From: an uncultured Holophagaceae bacterium | GTDB taxonomy: Bacteria; Acidobacteriota; Holophagae; Holophagales; Holophagaceae | Direction of reading: 5' to 3' | NCBI GenBank assembly: GCA_903927605.1 | Contig: CAIYNT010000079.1 | Coordinates: forward strand, 1 to 27,443 | Length of the DNA: 27,443 nt | Shown here: positions 21,978 to 27,443 of the stretch, piece after piece | How the letters are laid out: each line of letters begins with the position of its first letter | Numbering within the stretch: position 1 is the first letter of the stretch | The notes under the pieces: generated by a model | What the model saw: the letters and a program-made list of their open reading frames with translations, nothing else | Database searches by the model: none | Told to the model about the DNA's origin: nothing | Made by a program: the position numbers and the translations under genes

Positions 21978-23053
21978 CGCTCCAGCCTAACGTCTTCCAG
22001 GATCGCCGCGAACTGGCCGCCATTGCTGGCAGGGGCCGTGATGACCACGCGATCCGCGGGTTCCAGCAGGGCGGCCGCGAGCAGCTGTCCGCCCGAGCCG
22101 CCGAACTCGCCCCACAGGCGCTTGGGATGAACCGCAGCGGGCCAGTCTGGATGGGAGCAGGCCAGGCTGGACTCCGGGGCATCGAGGCGGGACAGCCCAT
22201 TGCTCCCGCCGATCCGGCGGTCCACGAAAACAGCGCCCAGGGCCGTGACAGCTCTGGATAAAGCGGTGTACCGTCCCGCCTCCGTGTTGTCAGGTGTGGA
22301 GCGGGAGGCCAGGGCGCGCAGCACGGCGCGGGGCCGGGCCCCACGGGTCTCTGCATGCAGGCGGGACTCCAGGAGGAAAGCCTGGGCCCCTTCGCCCGGC
22401 AGGAAACCCCGACCGGAACCGACCTCGGGATTCCCATGGCGATCCATCAGCCGTGCTCCCCGACAGACGTCCACCAGCAGGGGAAAGAGGCCATCGGTGC
22501 CAATTACCAGGGCCACCTCCGCCCATCCCGCGCGGAGCCAGCGCACGGCCTGATCCAGGGCGGCGAAGGCGGCGTTCTCCCGATCCACGAAGGTGGCGCT
22601 GGGGCCTTTCAGGCCGAAGGCAAGGGCCAAGTGCCCGCTGGCGGCATTGGCCACGGAGTTGGGGAAGATCAGGGGCGAGGCCCCCTCTGGACCCCGCTGG
22701 AGGTAGGGCCGCATGAAGGCTTCGCTGGCCTCGCTGCCACCGGTCAGGGTACCCACGGCCACGGCGATGCGCTCGCCGATCGGTTTCGGGTCGAGGGCCG
22801 CGTCCTGGAAAGCCTGGTACGCCGCCACCCAGGCGAAGCGGGAGGGGCGGTCCAGACGCCGCAGCTGCATGGGGGGGATGATGCCCGCCGGGTTGAAGGA
22901 TGTGCAGGCAGCACCGCGGCCGAGGCCCAAGGACTCGGGCAACTCGGCGAAGCAGGGCACTCCCGAGGCGAGGCTCGCGCGGGCGGCCTCGATGCCATCC
23001 CCGCAGGGCAGCACCAGGCCCAGGCCCGTGATGACGAGGTCCAGGTCGCTCAC
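21974..23053 (-). CDS. Catalytically dead ketosynthase-like protein (KS-beta / chain-length-factor type)
   Basis: The 359-residue product has the thiolase-fold ketosynthase frame: LDLVITGLGLVLPCGDG at the start, FPNSVANAASGHLALAFGLKGPSATF, then WAEVALVIGTDGL and GRGFLPGEGAQAFLLE. The three active-site residues are missing. The nucleophile segment reads VDRENAAF, with Glu159 where the Cys of ATACSS should be; the HGTxT segment is absent; and GHTLGAAG reads GEFGGSGG. In type II polyketide systems such partners (KS-beta/CLF) heterodimerise with an active KS and set chain length. The GTG at 23053 overlaps the active KS stop (GTGA) and has GGGAGG upstream; an ATG at 23065 is possible. The adjacent intact KS is the obvious partner. 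Confidence 0.82.
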   Translation of the reverse strand: MSDLDLVITGLGLVLPCGDGIEAARASLASGVPCFAELPESLGLGRGAACTSFNPAGIIPPMQLRRLDRPSRFAWVAAYQAFQDAALDPKPIGERIAVAVGTLTGGSEASEAFMRPYLQRGPEGASPLIFPNSVANAASGHLALAFGLKGPSATFVDRENAAFAALDQAVRWLRAGWAEVALVIGTDGLFPLLVDVCRGARLMDRHGNPEVGSGRGFLPGEGAQAFLLESRLHAETRGARPRAVLRALASRSTPDNTEAGRYTALSRAVTALGAVFVDRRIGGSNGLSRLDAPESSLACSHPDWPAAVHPKRLWGEFGGSGGQLLAAALLEPADRVVITAPASNGGQFAAILEDVRLER

Positions 23054-24240
23054 CGGCCCTCCCATCGCCGCAAGGCCAGGCTCAGGTTGTTGCCGCCGAA
23101 GGCGAAGGCGTTCACCAGCGCGGCGCGCACGCGCCGCGCCTTCGCGTGCAGGGGAGTGCAGTCCAGGTCGCAGAGGGGATCGGGCTCCTCCAAGCGGAGG
23201 GTGGGACTCACCACCTGATCCCGCAAGGCCAGGATGGCGGCCGCCACTCCAAAAGCGCCGGCAGCGCCCAGAGTGTGGCCGAACTGGCTCTTGGTGCTGG
23301 TGAGGGAAACGGCTTCGGCGGCCGACCCGAGGGCCCGCCGGATGGCCAGGCACTCGGCGCCATCGTTGGCCGCGGTGGCGGTGCCGTGGGCGGAGACCAG
23401 ATCGACCTCGGCTGCCTCCAACTGGCCCGTGCGCAGGGCCATGCCCATAGCCCGGGCCGCGCCTTCACCCTCGGGATGGGGAGCCGTGGGATGGTGGGCG
23501 TCCATGCTGGCGCCGTAGCCCAGCACCTCGGCGTAGATCACGGCACCCCGGGTCTTGGCGCGGTCCAGGGTTTCGAGGACGAGCTGCACGGCGCCCTCGC
23601 CCAGGTTCAGACCGGCGCGGTCGAGGCTGAAGGGGCGGCACTTCCGGGGGTCCATGGCCCGGAGGCAGGCGAACCCGGCGTAGGTGGTCCGGCAGAGGCT
23701 TTCGGCACCGCCCGCCACCGCGAGATCGAGTTCCCCGGCGGCCAGCCGTTCCCAGGCCTGGCCCAGGGCCAGCAGGCTGGAGGAGCAGGCATTCATGACC
23801 GTGCCCCGGGGGCCGGTGGCGCCGAGGCGGCAGGCCAGAGCATCGGTGACCGTGCTGGGGCTCTGGTAGGCGGGTTCCGCCGCCTTGCCACAACGCCCCG
23901 CCAGGCGCTCCTCCAGGAAGGCCTCGGCGATGGGGAGGCCGCTGGTGCCAGCGCCCTGGAAGACACCGAGGCGGTCCGGGTCATCACTAGGCTGGAAGCC
24001 TTCCAGGGCCTCGTCCAGGGCCTTCAGGGCCATGCGCTCGCAGAGGGTCTGGTGGCGGGCCGCGTTCATGGCCACCTGGCCGGCGATCTGGCCGGGTTCC
24101 AGGGGCAGAGAAAGCCGGGTCAAGGGCCCCAGGCCATCCTGGCCCGCGAGCATGGCGGACCAGGTCCCCTCCCGGTCCAGAGCCAGGGAAGACACGATGC
24201 CGAGGCCGGTGACGACGACCCGATGGGGGGGGCGGTTCAT
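23050..24240 (-). CDS. Beta-ketoacyl-ACP synthase II (FabF-like), active KS
   Basis: The 396-residue cytoplasmic enzyme has all ketosynthase catalytic residues: Cys152 in NACSSS, His285 in AHGTAT, Lys317 in STKSQF and His322 in GHTLGAAG. The N-terminal VVVTGLGIVSSL and the C-terminal NAFAFGGNNLSLAL are also typical. It would catalyse decarboxylative Claisen condensation of malonyl-ACP with an acyl chain. FabF of primary metabolism usually sits with fabD/fabG/acpP, which are absent here, and the next gene is an inactive KS-like partner. A specialised fatty-acid or polyene/polyketide role is therefore more likely than housekeeping FabF. The start overlaps the dehydratase stop (ATGA). Confidence 0.92.
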   Translation of the reverse strand: MNRPPHRVVVTGLGIVSSLALDREGTWSAMLAGQDGLGPLTRLSLPLEPGQIAGQVAMNAARHQTLCERMALKALDEALEGFQPSDDPDRLGVFQGAGTSGLPIAEAFLEERLAGRCGKAAEPAYQSPSTVTDALACRLGATGPRGTVMNACSSSLLALGQAWERLAAGELDLAVAGGAESLCRTTYAGFACLRAMDPRKCRPFSLDRAGLNLGEGAVQLVLETLDRAKTRGAVIYAEVLGYGASMDAHHPTAPHPEGEGAARAMGMALRTGQLEAAEVDLVSAHGTATAANDGAECLAIRRALGSAAEAVSLTSTKSQFGHTLGAAGAFGVAAAILALRDQVVSPTLRLEEPDPLCDLDCTPLHAKARRVRAALVNAFAFGGNNLSLALRRWEGR

Positions 24241-24644
24241 AGGCGCTTGACCAGCAGGGCCGCGGTGCAGAGCTCCCGCCCGTCGCAGCTTACGGTGCCC
24301 CGGAGCTTCATGAGCCCGGCGAAGGCGCCCTCCGCCTGGACCTCCAGACGCAGCCGGTCCCCGGGCAGGGCGGGGGCCTTGAAGCGGGCGTCCTGCACTC
24401 CGGCCAGGAAGATCGTTGCCCCATGCAGGGATTCGGACTCCAGGAAACCTCCCGCCTGGGCCAGCATCTCCAGCAACAGGACGCCGGGTACCAGGGGATG
24501 TCCCTGGAAGTGGCCCTGGAGGTAGGGTTCCCCACTCGTGACCAGCTTCTCAGCGACCACGCGCCGGCCCGGCTCCCGTTCCAGCACCCGGTCCACCAGC
24601 AGGAAGGGGTAGCGGTGCGGCAGGTGGGCCGGGACATCCGTCAT
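24237..24644 (-). CDS. FabZ-like 3-hydroxyacyl-ACP dehydratase (hotdog fold)
   Basis: The 135-residue protein matches FabZ-type dehydratases: LPHRYPFLLVDRVLEREPGRRVVAEK, GHFQGHPLVPGVLLLEMLAQAGG with catalytic His45 and Glu59, then a FKAPALPGDRLRLEVQ strand. These enzymes remove water from 3-hydroxyacyl-ACP to give trans-2-enoyl-ACP in the cytoplasm. The length is within the FabZ range. It stands between the ACP (10-nt gap) and the active KS (4-nt overlap), so the three are likely co-translated. Because no ketoreductase or enoyl reductase accompanies it, the pathway must borrow those or use shared enzymes. No good SD was seen, so coupling to the ACP gene is likely. Confidence 0.92.
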   Translation of the reverse strand: MTDVPAHLPHRYPFLLVDRVLEREPGRRVVAEKLVTSGEPYLQGHFQGHPLVPGVLLLEMLAQAGGFLESESLHGATIFLAGVQDARFKAPALPGDRLRLEVQAEGAFAGLMKLRGTVSCDGRELCTAALLVKRL

Positions 24645-24654
24645 GGGGGCAGCG

Positions 24655-24912
24655 TCAGACCTTGGCTTGCTCAGCGATGAAGTCCGTCAGGGCCTGCACG
24701 GACTTGAAGGCCCTCAGACCTGCGGCCTCATCCTCGATCTTCACGCCGAACACCTGCTCGATGCCCAGCACCAGCTCCAGGGCATCAATGGAGTCCAGGC
24801 CCAGGCCGTCACCGAAGAGAGGAGCGCCGTCCTCTATCTGGTCTGGGGTCATGCCCTCGAGCTTCAAGCGCTCGATGATCATCTCTTTGACGCGCAGCTT
24901 GAGGTCGCTCAT
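24655..24912 (-). CDS. Acyl carrier protein
   Basis: This 85-residue acidic protein has the ACP four-helix pattern and a phosphopantetheine attachment site, Ser41 in GLGLDSIDALELV. It is first in the minus-strand cassette and carries the growing chain for the ketosynthases downstream. The segment DSIDALEL, rather than the DSLDTVEL of housekeeping AcpP, suggests a specialised carrier. A TAGAAT box lies 30 nt before the ATG. Confidence 0.93.
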   Translation of the reverse strand: MSDLKLRVKEMIIERLKLEGMTPDQIEDGAPLFGDGLGLDSIDALELVLGIEQVFGVKIEDEAAGLRAFKSVQALTDFIAEQAKV

Positions 24913-24942
24913 GGGTTTCCCGGCAGGAGGGTGGAAGGGTTG

Positions 24943-24948
24943 ATTCTA
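24943..24948 (-). promoter_or_regulatory. Candidate -10 box of the ACP/KS cassette
   Basis: TAGAAT on the minus strand, 30 nt before the ACP ATG; it matches 5 of 6 bases of TATAAT. The nuoA promoter lies on the other strand within about 60 nt, so the two operons are divergent from a shared 138-nt region. Confidence 0.42.
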
Positions 24949-25010
24949 GCCCGGCGTGAGGGCCGGGGGTGCTTGTGATCTTGACACGGCCAACTCCCAT
25001 TCAAAGGGCG

Positions 25011-25016
25011 CTAAGC
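25011..25016 (+). promoter_or_regulatory. Candidate -10 box of the nuo operon
   Basis: TAAGCT in the context CGCTAAGCTGGAC, 34 nt before the nuoA ATG. It resembles the dsbD box context (GGCTAGACTGGAG). A perfect TTGACA lies upstream at 24980-24985, but 25 nt away, too far for a normal -35. Confidence 0.38.
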
Positions 25017-25050
25017 TGGACCTTCGCGGAACCCTCCGCCCGAGAGCGCC

Positions 25051-25431
25051 ATGGCCCATCCCGCATCGCCCTTCTTGTCGGTCCTCATCCTGCTGCTGGT
25101 GGCTGCCGTGACGGCCATCGCGATTCTCGTGCTCTCGGGTTGGGTGCTCCCCCTGTTGAAGCCGAACAACCCGCAGGCAGCCAAGCTGCGGCCTTATGAA
25201 TGCGGGGTCCAGCCCCTGCAAGAGGGCGCGCGGCGCAAGTACTCGGTGAAGTTCTATCTGACGGCCATGCTCTTCATTCTGTTCGACGTGGAAGCGGCCT
25301 TCCTCCTGCCCTGGGCCGTGAACTTCAAGCACGCCCTCTGGACCTTCGGCGCCATGTTGAGTTTCATGGCCACGCTGCTGGTGGGCTTCATCTACGCCTG
25401 GGGCAAAGGCGCCTTCGAGTGGGAGCGTTGA
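25051..25431 (+). CDS. nuoA: NADH-quinone oxidoreductase subunit A
   Basis: NuoA is a small membrane subunit of proton-pumping complex I. The 126-residue protein has three helices. Family signatures are LRPYECGVQP between helices 1 and 2 and KFYLTAMLFILFDVEAAFLLPWA in helix 2, with the Asp/Glu pair typical of NuoA. It opens the nuo operon; nuoB begins 1 nt after its stop, so the two are tightly coupled. Confidence 0.97.
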   Translation: MAHPASPFLSVLILLLVAAVTAIAILVLSGWVLPLLKPNNPQAAKLRPYECGVQPLQEGARRKYSVKFYLTAMLFILFDVEAAFLLPWAVNFKHALWTFGAMLSFMATLLVGFIYAWGKGAFEWER

Positions 25432-25432
25432 C

Positions 25433-26041
25433 ATGTCGGAGCTGAACATCAACGACGCCGTGATGACCACGCGCCTGGATGCGGTGGTCAACTGGGGCCG
25501 GAAGAACAGCCTCTGGCCCATGCCCTTCGGCGTGGCCTGCTGCGCCATCGAGTTCATGAGCATGATGGCCTCCCGTTTCGACCTCAGCCGCTTCGGCGCC
25601 GAGGCCATGCGCTTCAGCCCGCGCCAGAGCGACATGATGCTGATCCTGGGCACCATCACCAACAAGATGGCTCCCGTGCTGCGCACCATCTACGCCCAGA
25701 TGGCCGAGCCCAAGTGGGTGATCAGCGTGGGCGTCTGCGCCAGCTCCGGCGGCATGTATCGCACCTACGCCACCCTTCAGGGTGTGGACCGGGTGATCCC
25801 CGTGGATGTCTACGTCCCCGGCTGCCCGCCCCGGCCCGAGAGCATGATCTATGGCGTCATGAAACTGCAGGAGAAGATCGAGAAGGAATCGCTCTCCATG
25901 CGCAAGGACCACATCGCACGGTTCTACGAAAGCCTGGCCCGGCAGGAGGCCATCCAGGCGGAGAAGAACCTCACGAGCCAGCAGGCCATCCGCGAGATGC
26001 TGATGGATGCCGGTGAGCGCGGCGTGGGCACGATTTTCTAG
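25433..26041 (+). CDS. nuoB: NADH-quinone oxidoreductase subunit B
   Basis: NuoB carries the N2 4Fe-4S cluster next to the quinone site of complex I. The 202-residue protein has the four cluster cysteines: the tandem pair Cys36-Cys37 (FGVACCAIEFM), Cys102 (SVGVCASSGG) and Cys131 (VPGCPPRPE). The C-terminal 45 residues are charged and helical, longer than the minimal NuoB core but not unusual. It stands 1 nt after nuoA and 12 nt before nuoC. Confidence 0.97.
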   Translation: MSELNINDAVMTTRLDAVVNWGRKNSLWPMPFGVACCAIEFMSMMASRFDLSRFGAEAMRFSPRQSDMMLILGTITNKMAPVLRTIYAQMAEPKWVISVGVCASSGGMYRTYATLQGVDRVIPVDVYVPGCPPRPESMIYGVMKLQEKIEKESLSMRKDHIARFYESLARQEAIQAEKNLTSQQAIREMLMDAGERGVGTIF

Positions 26042-26053
26042 GCGGGGCGGACC

Positions 26054-26542
26054 ATGATCATCGAGCACATCGACGCGCAGCTTCCCGGGACCGTCACGGA
26101 TCGGCACGCTTTCCGGGGCGACCAGACCATCGTCATCGCCCGGGAGAACCTGCTGGCCGTGGTGGCGCTGCTCTACCGCGAAGGCTTCCAGTTGCTGGTG
26201 GACATCACGGCGGTGGATTGGCCTGAGCGTGAGCAGCGTTTCGACGTGGTCTACCACTGGCTCAATTTGGCCAGCCAGGAGCGGCTGCGCGTGAAGGTGC
26301 CCGTGGCCGATGGTGAATCGGTCCCCAGCCTCACGGGTACGTTCAAGACCGCCAACTGGTTCGAGCGCGAGGTCTTCGACATGTTCGGGATCAAATTCGA
26401 CGGCCATCCGGACCTGCGGCGCCTCCTCACCTGGGGCGACTTCCCGGGCCACGCCCTGCGCAAGGACTTCCCCCTGGATGGCGGGGACGTGTTCTGCATG
26501 GAAGGTTGCACCGCCCCCTATAACAACGGCGAACGGGGTTAA
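26054..26542 (+). CDS. nuoC: NADH-quinone oxidoreductase subunit C
   Basis: NuoC is a hydrophilic subunit of the peripheral arm of complex I. The 162-residue protein shows the 30-kDa-subunit signature: ANWFEREVFDMFGIKFDGHPDLRRLLTWGDFPGHALRKDFPLDGG (about 97-141). It is encoded separately from NuoD, unlike the fused NuoCD of E. coli. nuoD starts 5 nt after its stop. Confidence 0.96.
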   Translation: MIIEHIDAQLPGTVTDRHAFRGDQTIVIARENLLAVVALLYREGFQLLVDITAVDWPEREQRFDVVYHWLNLASQERLRVKVPVADGESVPSLTGTFKTANWFEREVFDMFGIKFDGHPDLRRLLTWGDFPGHALRKDFPLDGGDVFCMEGCTAPYNNGERG

Positions 26543-26547
26543 CGATC

Positions 26548-27443
26548 ATGACCATGGATTCCATCGCCCTCTCCCGCCAGCAGCTCGACGGCGACAAGAT
26601 GATTGTCAACATGGGGCCGTCGCACCCCACGACGCACGGCACCCTGCGCATTGTGCTCGAACTCGAAGGCGAGACCATCACCAAGGCCACGCCCGAGATG
26701 GGCTACCTCCACCGCGGCGTGGAGAAGCTGGGGGAGAACCTTAGCTACCAGCAGTTCATCCCGCTGACTGACCGCCTGAACTACTGCAGCGCCATCATGA
26801 ACAACGTGGGCTACACCACGGCGGTGGAAAAGCTCCTGGACATCAAGATCCCCAAGCGCGCCGAGCAGATCCGGGTGCTGGTCTCCGAGCTGTCCCGGAT
26901 CGCCGACCACATTGTCTGCGTGGGTGTGAACGCCGTGGACATCGGCGCCTTCACGGCCTTCCTCTACCTCTTCAAACAGCGCGAAACCGCCTACGACCTC
27001 TTCGAGATGGCCGCGGGCCAGCGCCTGCACACCAGCTTCACCCGCATCGGCGGGCTCTTCCGGGACATCCCCGAAGGCTTCGTCCCCCTCACTGAGCGCT
27101 TCCTGGTGGAGTGCGCCGAGGCCATCGACGAACTGGAGCGCCTGCTCACGAAGAATCCCATCTGGCATGACCGCACCAAGGGCATCGGGGTCATCAGTGC
27201 CGAGGACGCCGTGAACTGGGGCTACACCGGCCCCAGCCTTCGTGCCGCGGGCGTGCCGCAGGATCTCCGCAAGGCCCAACCCTACCTCGGCTACGAGACC
27301 TACGACTTCGACATCCCCGTGGGCACCACTGGCGACGTGTTCGACCGCTACTTGGTCCGCGTGGAGGAGATGCGCCAGAGCCTCCGCATCATCCGGCAGG
27401 TGCTGGACCGCCTGGAGCCGGGACCCGTCATGGTGGATGACCC
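26548..27443 (+). CDS. nuoD: NADH-quinone oxidoreductase subunit D (3' end outside window)
   Basis: The frame is open from ATG 26548 to the window edge (298 codons). NuoD is the 49-kDa subunit that forms the quinone-binding cavity with NuoB. Visible signatures are MGPSHPTTHGTLRIVLELEGE, EMGYLHRGVEKLGE, LTDRLNYCSAIMNNVGY, ELSRIADHIVCVG and the GYTGPSLRAAGVPQDLRK stretch, all typical of the family. A second ATG two codons later is also possible. About 90-130 residues are missing beyond the edge. Confidence 0.96.
   Translation, partial: MTMDSIALSRQQLDGDKMIVNMGPSHPTTHGTLRIVLELEGETITKATPEMGYLHRGVEKLGENLSYQQFIPLTDRLNYCSAIMNNVGYTTAVEKLLDIKIPKRAEQIRVLVSELSRIADHIVCVGVNAVDIGAFTAFLYLFKQRETAYDLFEMAAGQRLHTSFTRIGGLFRDIPEGFVPLTERFLVECAEAIDELERLLTKNPIWHDRTKGIGVISAEDAVNWGYTGPSLRAAGVPQDLRKAQPYLGYETYDFDIPVGTTGDVFDRYLVRVEEMRQSLRIIRQVLDRLEPGPVMVDD

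Noticed and set aside
21974..23353. Longer 459-codon version of the inactive ketosynthase
   Set aside because: The first 100 residues of that version come from a shifted frame inside the active KS gene; the GTG at 23053 with GGGAGG upstream gives a full ketosynthase fold.
24980..24985. Perfect TTGACA upstream of nuoA as a -35 element
   Set aside because: No acceptable -10 lies 15-19 nt downstream; the best box (TAAGCT, 25011) is 25 nt away, so a standard sigma-70 promoter is not supported.
1..27443. tRNA, rRNA, CRISPR arrays, transposases, phage or toxin-antitoxin genes
   Set aside because: None was recognised by eye on either strand; the few repeats present are short tandem or palindromic elements, not regularly spaced arrays.

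Overview
The window is GC-rich, densely coded DNA from a Gram-negative (diderm), respiring bacterium. KdsA (LPS Kdo synthesis), a periplasmic DsbD/TlpA thiol system, lipoproteins, and the start of a nuo operon with separate nuoC and nuoD all fit. The overall gene style resembles Acidobacteriota of the Holophaga/Geothrix type. That assignment is an inference from gene content and base composition, not a database result. No rRNA, tRNA, CRISPR array, IS element or phage gene was seen; this looks like chromosomal backbone with some unusual local features.

Layout. 1-767 (+): a gene tail and a cytochrome P460-like heme protein. 769-6017 (-): HD hydrolase, a divergent PTPS/QueD-like protein, a lipoprotein polysaccharide deacetylase and the DNA translocase FtsK. 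6104-7846 (+): dsbD, convergent with a TlpA-like thioredoxin (7916-8956, -) across two perfect hairpins. 9110-10555 (-): endonuclease III fused to a BtuF-like metal-receptor domain, divergent from an MTD1-type methylene-tetrahydrofolate dehydrogenase (10626-11486, +). 11518-13376 (-): a small exported protein, then a kdsA-acetyltransferase pair. 13493-15182 (+): a tightly coupled operon of an Lrp/AsnC regulator, an ABM-fold enzyme and an EamA exporter. 15189-18151 (-): a DUF2339/DUF3999 membrane pair. 18226-19683 (-): a response-regulator diguanylate cyclase. 19845-21320 (+): an NFACT/RqcH-like protein. 21432-24912 (-): a five-gene cassette of ACP, FabZ-like dehydratase, active ketosynthase, inactive ketosynthase-like partner and SPOR protein. 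25051-27443 (+): nuoA, nuoB, nuoC and the start of nuoD.

The most unusual material is as follows. (1) The compact ACP/DH/KS/KS-beta cassette resembles the minimal core of aryl-polyene or type II polyketide systems. (2) A family of 7-nt tandem repeats lies at three gene ends; one copy encodes the linker of the Nth-BtuF fusion and another supplies the upstream region of the queD-like gene. (3) A recurrent TANNCT box stands before most transcription units, sometimes only 5-6 nt from the ATG. (4) An RBS-sequestering hairpin lies just downstream of a TTGACA promoter in front of the DUF2339 gene. (5) The PTPS-like protein lacks the canonical catalytic Cys and His. All functional assignments come from reading motifs by eye; no searches were run.
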